From Rhynchopus euleeides (taxonomy: Eukaryota; Euglenozoa; Diplonemea; Diplonemida; Diplonemidae), in NCBI GenBank assembly GCA_963210315.1, contig OY723251.1, positions 620,001 to 684,000 on the forward strand: a DNA stretch of 64,000 bases, given 5' to 3'. Every line of letters starts with the position of its first letter. The stretch's first letter is position 1. Made by a program: the position numbers and the translations under genes. This document shows, piece after piece, positions 51,448-62,552 of this stretch. Below the pieces are notes generated by a model. The model did not search any database, was not told where the DNA came from, and worked only from the letters and a program-made list of their open reading frames with translations.

Positions 51448-54001
51448 TGTTGGAAGTTGAGAGAGAATCACCTGCAGTGTGTTGTGGTGGTGGGGTGCAT
51501 GCTCTGATGCGTGACACTGGCAAACAAACTGCCAGGGACCCCCCCCCCCCCGGGACCCTTTGGCTTTTCGGCCGAAGGAATTGGGGAGTCCGTGGAAACC
51601 GACGGGCCCCCTTGTGGAAGGCCCTGCGTTTGGGCAGGTTCAGGACAAAATGTTGGACCTCGGGTGACGTAATTCAGCCGAGCAGCATGGACACCATTCG
51701 CAAATCCATCATTTTTCGGCTCTGCTTTGTGTTCCTCATGTCTTTCTGTTTACGTGTGGCGGGGTGGAGTCTTGCTCGGCTCAAGGCTCCAACAAGCAGT
51801 GGAGTGTATGGGGAATTCGGCCTGGCTCAGCTGTGCTGTCCACCTACAGAGGGCTGCAGCCTTCGCGAATCTCGGTATGTACAACCTCGTGATTGTTCTG
51901 CTTGAATCGCTATCGCGCTTCTGGCACACCTTCCTCTGCGATGTGGATATTGTGCCCCGGCGGTGCCTCTGCGTCGCGTACCTCATCTAATAGATCCAAA
52001 GTCGATGACGGAGACGCGGCATCGTGCACGGTGCCCTCCTGTGGCACATCGCCAGGGTCCTCTTATGCACAATTCCCCACCGGTATCAGAGGACCCATAA
52101 CATCATCACCATCTCCTGGGTGTTGTCATTGTAAGCCCGCGAGCTGTCCCTCACAGGTGAGCTGAGCCCGGTGAGGATGCCTACATACGCTTCGACGTCA
52201 CCGACTGTGCTGTGGCGATGGTATTCCGGATATGTGACACGCAGCAAGGTTGCAGAGGCCAGCCTTGGGTGCTGACATTGGGGGGAATGTTTTTTTTGTC
52301 CCGTCAGGTGGACCACCGGGTGGGGAGACTTCAGTTGGGTCCGTCCAGGCCTCAAATCCCTCTCTCTTGCTCGCGCTCCGGGCTCTGTGGCCCACCAAAC
52401 CTTCCAAGCACAACGAGACAAGGTCTTGACACACCTCCGCACCTTCCCCGACCCTGACCGCCCTCTTCCATCCCATGACCCAGTCCGAAGGGCAAGTAAG
52501 CGCAAAGAAGAAAGGCGAAGGACAAAAAACGACGGGGACGGTGGACCCAGGAAGTCAAATTACCTAGATTTTTGGTGCCATGATGCACATGGGGGCCGAA
52601 ACCCGGGCGGTTCTCTGTGGTGACCACACTTTGACGAGGCTCTGGGTCCGTCCCACGGGGTGCCAAAAGGGGCCACGATGGGGGGAAACACAGTGGGATT
52701 TCGCATGGGCAGTGCGTGTGCAGTGCATGCCCGTTGCGTGAAGCGATGACCACTGTGAGAGGTTTGTGGCAGAAGACAAGGAGATGAAAGAATAAGCGGG
52801 AAGGGGAAGGGAGGGATGTGGGTTGCGCCAACAAACAAACATCCCCGATTGCTCCTCTCCGGGTCGGCACCTCTTTCGTTGAGACGGAAGTGTGCTGCCA
52901 GGGATGGGGAGGCACAGGGCTCTGCGACCTACAAGGGCCACTAGAGGGGCTGCACAACACAACCAGTCCCACACAACCAGGGCTGTGCAGGGGCGTGGCA
53001 GTTGGGGAAACAGAGCGCCCACCAGACGCAGGTGCGGTGGGCACAGTGGGAGGGTGAGGTAGGGTGCGTAGGGAGATCGCACAGAACACAAACAGCAACC
53101 TCCAGCGAGAGTCAACAGTGCACGTCGTAACTCCAAAACGGCTAATGGCACTGGAGGGCTGGCTACTATGTTTGCCTGCCAGCCGTACAAACAGGCAGCG
53201 CAGCCAGCACACGACACCTCACACAACCGGTATTCTGCCCAGCAAACAAGGCCTGTCTGCCACCCTCGCAGGGGCAGGCCTCGCCTGGCGCAGCAGGAGG
53301 TAGTCGATGGGGAGAGGATTGGGAAAGGGTTGAGAGGGTCGGAATGCAGGACTCCGTTGGTGCGCTGCTTTGGGTGGGCGTGTTCGCATGGTCATCAGCG
53401 AGACGACAGACGGCGACGCGCTGTGATACGTACGCTGGCACCGGACGCAGTGCATCCGAAGTCATGCGTAAGGTGGCACGCCGCTCGTGCTGGACCAGCT
53501 ACAAGTCTCGCATGTGACACAACCCAAAGCTTGCAACACACACATAATCAACTGTTAGTGGAGGACGCACCGAGCGTGCTCTAGTGCTGCCTCCACTGCA
53601 TACACACACAACGTACGGGGAGAGAGGTAACTGGGGGAGTGAATCCTGCGAAGACTTTGCAGGGCGTCACCCCACCACCCGACCTCCCCTACCAACCCCG
53701 CAATTCGGTTGCGAGAGGACAAGTGCAGAATACTCACACAAATCAGTATCACATACGGAGACCTCCTTGGAAGAGACTGAGTCCCTGAATAAGTTCGTTT
53801 ACCAACACACACACACGCAGTTGAAACACAATCAGAGCCGACCCTCTCAGCCGTGCATACAGAGCACAGCACATGGCTGGCGTCGCCGTGCTGTGACGGG
53901 GCACGAAAGCACGCACACACAATTATAATTTTTTTCAGTTCGGTTTTCCAGTTCAATTCTTGTTTTCATAATTATTACTCTTCGCTCAAGGTGCCACAGC
54001 A
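51448..54001. other. Intergenic, no convincing gene
   Basis: Overlapping long minus-strand frames (52352-53212 and 52564-53226) exist in the same stretch in different frames. They are rich in Pro/Ser/Cys/His without a domain, so I do not call them genes. The 3' UTR of the copper-radical oxidase should begin at 54001; an AT-rich patch at 53925-53985 is compatible with it. Confidence 0.45.
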
Positions 54002-57000
54002 TCATATGTCAGGGTAGAACTCCTCCGGAGTGGCTGACTGCTCCGCAACAGCAACCTGGCGCAGCGTGAATGCGCTGCCTCCGTGAGCAGACACTCTGAA
54101 TTCCACAAACCGTGGTGGCGGCGTTGGGACAGGCGCCGGAGTCGGAGTCGGCGCCGGTGGCGGAGGGAACTTCCACGGCTCGAGGCACACTTCCTCACAG
54201 GTGAACACTGCCACCGGTGCCTGCCCGCAGTTGAACAGCACGTCCCCACCGCTGCATTCGCAGAACCCAGACGCGAACTTTGTGATGTCCGTAGTGCACG
54301 ACTTGTCGTTCGACGGCTCCCGTGGGCCGTTTCCAACACACCCCCCAGTCTGCCTCCACGACGTGCAGTTCCACGAGGGTGCCGGGGTCGGTGCGGGCTC
54401 CATCGGCGGCGCAACAGTTGCAGTTGTTGGGGCGTTTGTCACCGGCGGAAGAGACAGGTCGAAGTGCACGACCACCACCACCTCCTCCTCCTGTATGTGC
54501 TGCGGAAGGCTGCGCAGCTTCTCTGCTCTGATGCACTCCTCCGTCCCGTTGGTTGTCCACGTCCCCAGCACCTCCTGCCGCACTGTGTCGTACACGTCCA
54601 CCGTCACATTCAGGCACCATGCGCGCGACGTCACCTCAAACATCGCGCTCATTTCTGCGAAGGGAAGTCCTGCGTGCGGCCCGCTCACTGCCACATACCC
54701 GCTGTCGCTCTCGTCCACCCCCCAGCCTGCACTCCCGCGCGGCGACCCTACCGCGTGGCGCATGTCCTGGTGGCCCCGCAGCATCAGCACGTTGCTGCTC
54801 CACAACACGGCATTCGAAGTGCTGTACACCACTAGGTTCCCGTCCTTCTCGAGCACCAACCGGTCAGCAGGCTCGACGCTGCTGCTCCCAGACTCCCACG
54901 TCGCGTTCCCGCCAGAAGGCACAAGCACAAAGTTTCCATCCGTCTGCAGAGCCGCCGTCGCCATGTTGCTGCCACTGCTCTGCCTCCAGACAGCAGTACC
55001 GCGCGATGTCAACACCAACTCCCCTTCGTGCAACGTCAGGCTGAACTTCCCGTTCTCCGATGTGAGCCGCGCGCCGTTGCCCATCGCCTGCCCCACCAGC
55101 AACTCAGCCCGGTCGGGCTTGCTCGCCGCCAGCCCCACCACAATCTGGTGCAGCTCGAACGTGCCCACGCCCTCCGATGCGACTCGCAGCTCCACCACGC
55201 GGTCCGCGCGCCCTGTTTGGTCGACTTCCAGGTCCACAATCTTGTTGGGCTCCGTCACCCGCGCATCCGCACTCGCCAGCATCTCACCTGTGCTCGCGTC
55301 GTACGCCGACACCGTCACCTGGAACTTCACCTGAAGGAACGCAGACTCACGCGACGAGAAGTAGAACCCAATCCACAGTGCGGCTGCTGGAAGGGGGGCA
55401 ACCACCCCGCTGGCCACCACACCACTCGTCGTCCTGCCAACAACCCAACTCGCCCCACGCGCGCTGCCCACGGTGTGGTTCATGTCTTGGTTTCCGCGAA
55501 TCACCATCGTCCCGCTCTCCCATACAACGTCCTTCTCCTCAGTGTACATCACCAGGTTGCCGGTGTTCTCAAGCACAAGCCGTTCCACGCGCGCCCGGCG
55601 CTGGCTCTTTGTGCCGGCCTCCCACACCACCGGCCACCGGCGCTTCGGCTTCCCGTTCCCGCGCACCTCGCGCTCCGCGTACAGCACAAAGTTCCCTGTT
55701 GTCTCCAGCACAGCCTTCACACCCGGCGACGTGCCCCGTCCCTGCTCCCAGATGTTTGTCCCCCGCGCGCTCAGCGCCAGCACTCCGTTCCACCCCATCG
55801 ACAGCGTGAACCGTCCATCCCCAGACACCAGTCGCTGCCCCACCTCGAGTGACTCTCCCACGCGCAGCTCGTTGGGGGAGTGCAGCTTCACGATGTGGCC
55901 CTCAGACGGCACGCCCTTCCCTCCCGCAGACACCACGAAGATCATGTAGTACCCAGGCGGTGCTGTGTTCGGTGAGGCCGGAAGCCTGACTTTCACCAAT
56001 GCCCCGCCGCCTCTGCGCTGCGCGTTCACCACCTCCAACTCCACGCACCTCTGGTCCATGTCAAACGAGTGCGTCATGCTCCCCGTCTTCAGCAAGGTCA
56101 CCTTCTTCACACCGTGCGGCACCCCCGACACCTCCAGCAGCACCGTCGCCCCGTACGAGTACCTCGCCTGCAGCAGCGGCGCGTTGATGATCATGGGACG
56201 CGCGTTCCCCTTCAGCACCTGCCCGTGCGAGTCAATCAGGTACGGAGGTGTGAACAGCTCCACGTTGTTGTTGATCAGCGGACCCGGGGACCCGCCACCC
56301 CCCACCAGCAGCGTCGCATTCGGCAGCAGCAGGACCGTTGAGTGGTACAGTCGTGGTGCTTTGCCGAATGACAGCGTCGTCCACAGCCCTGTCTCCGGAT
56401 CCCACAGCTCCGCGTGGCTCGTCACCTGCTCCAGCGTGTTCAGCTTCCCCGCGCTCCCTCCCACCACCACCACGTCGCCCGTCGGGAGCACCTGCGCCGT
56501 CGCCCAACCCCGCGCGTACGCCATCGGCTGCGCGTCCGTCACGATTGCGTAGTCGTCCTTCACCTCAATGACGATCCCCTTGTTTGTGGCCCTGTTGTCG
56601 ACAATGCCCTCTCCGTCCGGACCGCCAACCTGAAGCACCCACCCCGGCTTGTACATCACTGCTGTCGACGTGTACCGCGACGACCGCTCCGTGTAGTTCT
56701 CGAGGTCCGGCAGCTTCAGGAGCTCCCCACGGCCATTCGCATCGGGGTCGATGAAGTACAGCGAACGCCCCGTGATCCCAAACACCTTGCCGTTCGGGGC
56801 AATGTAGTTCCGCGGATACCACCACGGCGTGTCAAGCGGCTCCTGTTGGTAGGGGTCGTCCACGCTCGTCACCTCGCGCCACTCGTTGCTGGTGCTCGAG
56901 TACACCTCAGGAATGCTTGAGATCTTTCCCTCCCGCTCCGACTTCCCAGAGTACGCGAACAGCTCGCCCGACGGAAGCGTAGTGATCGTGCCGTACCAAC

Positions 57001-58225
57001 GCGGGTACCTCATCGCTGTGAGATGTGTCACCTCGTGCGTCACGCTGTTGAACCCCAGAACGTCTTGGATTCCCACGTTCGCGAGCACACGGTTGTCCCC
57101 GCCCGCCAGCACCACATTCCCCGTCTGCGGGTCCACAATAGGTGCGCTGCAGAACGTGTCCACGTTCATCGTCCGCCCATCCTCGTAGAAGGAGTTGTTG
57201 TTCGTCTCCAGGTAGAACACATCAAGGTCGTACCCCTTCTGCACACCGAACCGGTCCGTTCCAAACGTCAGCACATCGTACCCAGGCAGCAGAATGGAGT
57301 GGATCGGGATCACGTTCCACGGAAGGAGCGCACCCCACACTCCGTGCTCTGCTGCGTTTGTCTTCGTCACGTCCACCAAGATCCCTGCCGTCCACCGCAC
57401 TGCGCCGCTGGGCGTCTGGATCTCAAGCTGCCCCTCCTCCGTCAGCACGAAGCGCTCCCCGCTGCGGTCGCCCGCCAAAGCCGTCTCGGCGTGCCACACG
57501 CGCGTTCCTTCGTTGGTGTACAACCCGAAGTCTCCGTCTTCCCCGAACAGTGCGTAGTCCCCTGTGCCCGGCAGACGCAGAATCTCCGTTCCAAGCACGG
57601 ACAGCACTAAGCTCCCGCTCTCTGCACCGAGCACGAACGTAAAGTTCCCCGTCAGCAGTGTCTGCCCCCTGTTCAGACGCCCGCCCAACAACAGTTCCGG
57701 GGCAGGTGCGGGGATCGGCGTCAGTGGGGCCGGCGTCGGTGCTAGGGTTGGTGGCGCAGGGGTTTCAGGAACCAGCGTCGGCGGCTCGAACGTACATTGC
57801 CACAATGCTGTGAAGCCCGTCCGTGTCACGCTGGCGTCTGACGTGAACACCACAAGCAGACTGTCGTCGGCCTCTGCCACGAAAAAATCTTGCGGCGTCA
57901 CCGCCCCCGACCGGCGCATCAGCTCCTCCTGCGCACCAGACTCGTTCTGCACACGCGTCACCGACACCAAGTCGTAGTTTGTCTCCGTGTCGAACCTGCT
58001 GAACCGGATGCTCGCCACCGGCGGGAGGACACTCTCGCCACACGTCACCTGCCAGCAGTCGACTCGGCCGTCTTCGTAATTGCCCCCTCCGGCGGGATAC
58101 TCGATCACGCCCTGCTTACCGCCTGTCACCACGCGCTGCTGGCATGCGTCAGGGAACTCGAACGCCTCAGCCACGGTTACTAACACTGTCACAAATGCAC
58201 AGCGCCCCCACATCGCCAGCATCAT
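54002..58225 (-). CDS. Secreted copper-radical oxidase (galactose/glyoxal oxidase family) with CUB-like and B-lectin modules, 1407 aa
   Basis: A single exon; ATG 58225, TGA 54002. Order of parts: signal peptide 1-21; CUB-like domain about 28-145; Pro/Thr linker 147-177; B-lectin-like repeat about 181-282; oxidase core with kelch-type blades and DUF1929-like end about 290-781. Then come a second B-lectin about 785-910 with a following beta-rich module, a third B-lectin about 1041-1145 with the same kind of module, a Pro/Thr linker, a Cys-rich domain about 1285-1349 (SCTTDITKFASGFCEC) and a Pro-rich tail. Active-site residues are all present: Cys359 (TFCSAPI), Tyr411 (PRWYGT), Tyr627-His628 (RLYHST) and His719 (MTHSFD). 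These predict a Cys-Tyr cofactor oxidising sugars or aldehydes to yield hydrogen peroxide outside the cell. An upstream in-frame alternative ATG at 58222 is equally possible. Confidence 0.9.
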   Translation of the reverse strand: MMLAMWGRCAFVTVLVTVAEAFEFPDACQQRVVTGGKQGVIEYPAGGGNYEDGRVDCWQVTCGESVLPPVASIRFSRFDTETNYDLVSVTRVQNESGAQEELMRRSGAVTPQDFFVAEADDSLLVVFTSDASVTRTGFTALWQCTFEPPTLVPETPAPPTLAPTPAPLTPIPAPAPELLLGGRLNRGQTLLTGNFTFVLGAESGSLVLSVLGTEILRLPGTGDYALFGEDGDFGLYTNEGTRVWHAETALAGDRSGERFVLTEEGQLEIQTPSGAVRWTAGILVDVTKTNAAEHGVWGALLPWNVIPIHSILLPGYDVLTFGTDRFGVQKGYDLDVFYLETNNNSFYEDGRTMNVDTFCSAPIVDPQTGNVVLAGGDNRVLANVGIQDVLGFNSVTHEVTHLTAMRYPRWYGTITTLPSGELFAYSGKSEREGKISSIPEVYSSTSNEWREVTSVDDPYQQEPLDTPWWYPRNYIAPNGKVFGITGRSLYFIDPDANGRGELLKLPDLENYTERSSRYTSTAVMYKPGWVLQVGGPDGEGIVDNRATNKGIVIEVKDDYAIVTDAQPMAYARGWATAQVLPTGDVVVVGGSAGKLNTLEQVTSHAELWDPETGLWTTLSFGKAPRLYHSTVLLLPNATLLVGGGGSPGPLINNNVELFTPPYLIDSHGQVLKGNARPMIINAPLLQARYSYGATVLLEVSGVPHGVKKVTLLKTGSMTHSFDMDQRCVELEVVNAQRRGGGALVKVRLPASPNTAPPGYYMIFVVSAGGKGVPSEGHIVKLHSPNELRVGESLEVGQRLVSGDGRFTLSMGWNGVLALSARGTNIWEQGRGTSPGVKAVLETTGNFVLYAEREVRGNGKPKRRWPVVWEAGTKSQRRARVERLVLENTGNLVMYTEEKDVVWESGTMVIRGNQDMNHTVGSARGASWVVGRTTSGVVASGVVAPLPAAALWIGFYFSSRESAFLQVKFQVTVSAYDASTGEMLASADARVTEPNKIVDLEVDQTGRADRVVELRVASEGVGTFELHQIVVGLAASKPDRAELLVGQAMGNGARLTSENGKFSLTLHEGELVLTSRGTAVWRQSSGSNMATAALQTDGNFVLVPSGGNATWESGSSSVEPADRLVLEKDGNLVVYSTSNAVLWSSNVLMLRGHQDMRHAVGSPRGSAGWGVDESDSGYVAVSGPHAGLPFAEMSAMFEVTSRAWCLNVTVDVYDTVRQEVLGTWTTNGTEECIRAEKLRSLPQHIQEEEVVVVVHFDLSLPPVTNAPTTATVAPPMEPAPTPAPSWNCTSWRQTGGCVGNGPREPSNDKSCTTDITKFASGFCECSGGDVLFNCGQAPVAVFTCEEVCLEPWKFPPPPAPTPTPAPVPTPPPRFVEFRVSAHGGSAFTLRQVAVAEQSATPEEFYPDI

Positions 58226-60467
58226 ACGTGTGTGGTGTATGTACGTACGCCAGTAAACTAGTTTAGGCACCTACGTTGCCTGTGGGGCATGGAGTGATGT
58301 AAGTGAGTTTGTTCGACACCCGGACACCGTATGTGGTAGTCGGTAGTCATAAAATAGCGTCTCTATGGCATCGTATCATCAGGTGTGCATTGCAAGGGTG
58401 GAGGGGGGGGCTTCGTGAGGGTGGGTGGGGAAGGGAGTGTGGAGCAGTTTGCAGAGAGAACGCTGCGTCAATCAGCTGCCATCTTCAGACCAGGGTTATG
58501 CATACGTATCAGCTGCCGAACAGAGAAAGGGATGGAGTTCAAGAAGGCAAGGAGGGGTCTGCCCCACCCCGAGCTGCCTCTCAGTATAACGGAACCTCAT
58601 ACATCAACTGACTGACGTCCCGGAGCGCGAGGGCACGAAGCGCCCGAGCAAATTTTTTTTGTGATCTTTTTTCCCAGAATTTCATCGCCCACAGAATTTT
58701 TGGAGGTGGGCGATTAGCGGAACCCCTGACACACCCCCTCGACGCAGCAAGCTGGGAGTCAGCATGAGGCAGCACGTAATAACCGAGGCAAAAATGGGGA
58801 GGTTTGCAGGGGTGGGGGGTGGGTGGGGGCGGAGTGTCATCCTGCGAGATCGGCAGCCAAACGTACGGGGAGAGCACTCAGCCGGACTAGCGACGTAGCC
58901 TGGTGAAGGGCGCTGAGTCGCGGCAGGTGCTTCCCATGATATCCGAAGGGCCGGATTGCCCACCTCATACCCAACAGAACACATTTTTTTATTGAGTCTC
59001 TGTCCGTCGGGGGCGGGGGGCGGGGGGCGGGGGGGAAGACAGAAATGTAAACACATCGGTCACAGTACAGCGCACATTCAGCTTGTTTCTGGTAAGTTTG
59101 TCGTGACACGCAAACACCTCGACGTGTGCGGAGGTGAGATGCGGCTCTTCTTGCACTGCTGCTCCTTTGTGTTCGATTTCCTCTTTCATTGCATGAGGTC
59201 ACATGAAAAAAGATGCGAGATCGTAGAAAATACAGCAGCAGTCTCTCGAGTCTTCCTTTCAGATGATTTTGCATTGATCGCTTCCACCAAATAGGCTTCT
59301 TTACTTCTTGAATGATTCCACAAGCTCGATCACCACCTTCCTGTCAGCTGGACCACGTATCACCAGGTATTTTTGTGGCGTGTTGGATGTTGCCAAAAAA
59401 AAAGCCCGGGTGACAAAATGCAAGAATGCTGATGTAGGTGTGTGTTGAACTGAGAGAACAAAACGATTACTCAAACGGATGCTTCGAAAGCGCACATCGA
59501 CTCATAACTACAACCGATTTATTCAAACCACGCGCCGGTACGCTCCCGACTGACTCGTTCGCTGTGACAAGCAAGCATGTTTGGGCAAAAAAAAGGGCTG
59601 TAACATCTTGCAACGTATCAAAAGAAACAAACTCGAGGGCACCTCAACATACATTCCACACGTTTCCACAAATTTTGGATCGCGTTTCGGGGGGGGGGGT
59701 GGAAAAAATCCAGGGCTCTGGGGGGGTGGGGAGGTGAGGGGGTGGGGGTGGGGGCACCCACTTCTACTTCTATTTCAATTACCCCCCTCCCCCGTGCAGG
59801 AGGTGGGCCCCTTGTTTTGTCACTGTGTGTGAGATGCGACTGAGTGCGTTGCTGGCTGTCGCCCCGCAAGCGGGGCCACAGCCAGCAACAACACCTCTGA
59901 TCGGAACGACACCAGCAGCAGAGCCAACACCACTGACACCGCCAGCAGCACTTCAACCAGAGACCCAACCCGCCGGTGGGGAATCAGAACCGGGCCCAAC
60001 CGGGACGGGCGCTGCGCCGCGATAACCCCAGCCAGTGACCGCCTGCCCCCCCCCCCCCCCCGGAGGCCGACCCCCCCAAACCCCAAAAAAGGATTGCCGG
60101 GTTTCTTTTGTTTTGTTTGTGCAACCTTCTGGTCACCTGCACGTTGGGGCGTGGAGTGTAGGTAAACAAAACATTGCTCCCACTGCAACCTTTTTCGATC
60201 TGAACGCTTTCCGTGAGCACGGTGCGTTTGTCACAAAAATCCGTCCCCCCCCCCAAAAAATAAACTCTGGACGGAAGAGAAAAGAAAGATGAATGAAGAA
60301 GCAAATAAACTGTGCCTTTGCGAAGAGAGCGGCACCCCTGGAAGAAGCACTGCTGGCAAACCCAGCAGTGCTTCTTCCAGAAGCAACTTCGCCGCGGTCG
60401 ACCGCCCCTCGGAAAGGAGGCGTAGAGAGGCGGATTTGCGGGTTTGCGGGGGGGGGGGGGGGGGGTA
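58226..60467. other. Intergenic, no gene recognised
   Basis: It contains a repeat fragment at about 58840-58945 shared with 48675-48800, a ~55-bp repeat at about 59538-59592 shared with 62496-62552, and G/C homopolymers. The C run at 60044-60060 and the G run at 60449-60465 border the next element. Short frames only. Confidence 0.45.
59538..59592 (+). repeat. ~55-bp dispersed repeat, copy 1
   Basis: GGTACGCTCCCGACTGACTC, then TTCGCTGTGACAAGCAAGCA, then TGTTTGGGC and an A run. A near-identical copy lies at 62496-62552. It includes the 14-mer CTGTGACAAGCAAG, which also occurs just upstream of both transporter start codons. Confidence 0.75.
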
Positions 60468-61620
60468 GGGGGGGCCATATGTGTGTGAGAAAGTGCCATT
60501 TTTCAGGTTGGCAAAAAATCGAACTTCTGGGTCAAAAAAACCACACAAAGTGCCCCAGACCACTCCGGAAACGGGTTATCGGTCGGTTTTGACCCCTTTT
60601 GACACCCGGAGAGGGTCAGAATCACGATGTCGAAAAAAGTGCCCACCGGTGGTACCTGTGGGCATTTCTGCTGAGTCCCCAAATCGGAGTCTCCATATTT
60701 TCTACCCCGGAAACGCCTCGGATTGGTGTGTGTGCATTTGGAGGATGAAGAAACGGGTGGAGGGGTGTATTGAGACCCCACTGTGGCCTCAATGATGTCA
60801 TTTTCTTCAAGTCTGGCGTGAGGGCGATGTTGTCATCCTCAGCCAGCTCTGGCAACCCCCTAACTTCATCCGCTTCAGTGAACTGCGTCAGGCAGCCAAT
60901 GAAGTTTAACCGTCCGCCACGATCCCTCGGCACGTGGAATACGGACATGGTTACAGTCCTCGAGTTCAGCATCCGTTGGGATTAAAGAACCACCAGCCAT
61001 CATGAGACTTTTTGCACTGTGCTTACACTGCGCCAGCTGGGCAGTACGGCTCAGGTTTGCAGTTGGGGCATGATCAAGTACTTGTGACGCTGTCCCGTGG
61101 CATCCTTCCACAAAATCGTTACTTCCCGGCAGTACTGCAACTTCCTCGGGAAACTCGTCGAATGCGGACTCGCCCTTCTCAAGAGAGAGAGAACGATATC
61201 CATCTTGGATGGCATGGCGGTGGCCACCGGTGGGCACCAGTTTGCTGCATTCCTTGCTGTTGCTGAACCACTTCATTCTCGGACCGTTGGCCATCCACAG
61301 CGGTATTTTCGAGTTTGGCTGCACTGTTTGATGACTGGCTTCTCGGAATCGTCCTTCCCAGGGTTACTGGGTGATTGATACTCATGTGTTGTGGTGGTGG
61401 GCAAAATAGAAGGGGTGGGCAGGTACCACCGGTGGGCACTATTTTCGCCATCGTGATTCTGGGGCAATGGGGGCTCCAATAATGGTCAAAACCGCCGGAA
61501 AACCAGTTTCCGGAGTGGTTTGGAGAGGGTTTTGGGGTCAGAACCACCTAGAAGGTCGATTTTTTGCAAAACCGAAATTTTCGGTTTTCTCACGCTTTTA
61601 AACGGACATATGGCCCCCCC
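60468..61620. mobile_element. Diverged 1.15-kb TIR element, copy 3, flanked by TA
   Basis: The tips are GGGGGGGCCATATG and CATATGGCCCCCCC, each next to TA. The length is 1153 bp versus 1148 bp for the copy at 17306. Imperfect inverted arms reach about 190 bp (for example CCACCGGTGGTACCTG at about 60644 and its inverse near 61418). The same length, tip style and TA flank suggest the same superfamily, although the interiors are not obviously alike. Confidence 0.65.
60622..61324 (-). pseudogene. Frameshifted ORF remnant inside the 60.5-kb TIR element
   Basis: Two overlapping minus-strand frames (61324-60875 and 60972-60622) look coding in sequence. The first ends its plausible part at GSLIPTDAELED, and the second continues with SVFHVPRDRGGRLNFIG and FTEADEVRGLPELAEDDN. 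A single frameshift near 60960 would separate them. The family is not recognised; it is probably the decayed protein of the element. Confidence 0.35.
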
Positions 61621-61995
61621 TAGGCATACTTGTACCCCCATATGGGGAAGGCCAAAAATATGGGGAAAATATGGGGGGAATATGGGGGGTTTTTCAGGTC
61701 CTGTTCCCCCATATTTCCCCCATATGGGGGATATATGGGGGAAAACCCAGGGGTTCCTCAGGTGGAAGCAGTCAACAAACAGTTCTCTTCGTTCTGCTTT
61801 TCACAGGGTGTGAAGTCAGCGATTGACAGGAGACGTCTAGCACCTTGCAGAGCCATCTCACCTCATCACATGCTGTGTCAAAAGTACTCCACTTTTCATC
61901 TTGGTTTTGCATTGCATAATCACATCACCCTTCCACTGCCGGTATAGAACACAGCAGGCGCTGCGCCGACGCAGACGGGAGGGGGTGAAAAGAAA

Positions 61996-62313
61996 GTGCG
62001 CCACGAAGTGACAAAGGAGGCGCGCAGCCTGCTCGAAGGGATCGAGCAGAGCAAGTCGCACGGGACACACCGCACGACGCAGACGGCATCCTGCGTGCTG
62101 TCGGAGAACGCAGCTTTTGCGAACAAGCACCGTATGAAGGTGAAGAAGATCGAGGACGTTCCAGCGAAGAAGGCCCGCGACAGAGTCATTAAAGCTGGCA
62201 ACCAGGCAGGAGACGAGATCGTGTGGTGCGGGAAGTGTGAGACCATGCTTCAGGCAGGAGACGAGATCGTGTGGTGCTCCAGGAGCACCTTCCTCGCGCG
62301 GGACTGCGTGTAG
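61996..62313 (+). CDS. Hypothetical ORF, charged, with duplicated QAGDEIVWC
   Basis: About 105 codons with balanced, charged composition (KKIEDVPAKKARDRVIKAGN) and a C-terminal WCGKCETM motif. The segment QAGDEIVWC occurs twice because a 26-bp DNA segment is directly repeated (about 62202-62227 and 62252-62277). It could be an exon or a relic. No homologue recognised, and the start is uncertain. Confidence 0.25.
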   Translation: MRHEVTKEARSLLEGIEQSKSHGTHRTTQTASCVLSENAAFANKHRMKVKKIEDVPAKKARDRVIKAGNQAGDEIVWCGKCETMLQAGDEIVWCSRSTFLARDCV

Positions 62314-62495
62314 CGGACCCCGTACTGATGATACGTACTTTCTGAGCTTAATACGAAGCATTGGGGGGTATCGATTATATCCAATTTGTCTGTGCGAATT
62401 TGTTTGTGCGCACGAGCGGCAGTGTGTTGTGGCCCCTGTGAAGGGCGTTGCTGTGATAAAAGTGGTTTTGTGTTGCTCACTCAAAACACACTGCG

Positions 62496-62552
62496 CGCGG
62501 GTACGCTCCCACTGACTCTTTCGCTGTGACAAGCAAGCTTGTTTGGGCAAAA
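62496..62552 (+). repeat. ~55-bp dispersed repeat, copy 2
   Basis: Near-identical to 59538-59592 and followed by an A run. It is part of a dispersed family of unknown type. Confidence 0.75.

Noticed and set aside
51447-51471. Upstream start for the aldonolactone oxidase
   Set aside because: The frame is open a further eight codons but begins with GTG. The ATG at 51447 has a strong context and directly opens the signal peptide.
49849-51507. 552-codon plus-strand frame opposite the aldonolactone oxidase
   Set aside because: Antisense shadow. The minus strand shows conserved FAD-oxidase motifs.
52352-53226. Overlapping minus-strand frames of 286 and 220 codons
   Set aside because: Two different frames are open over the same DNA, with no domain or intron signals that would favour one.
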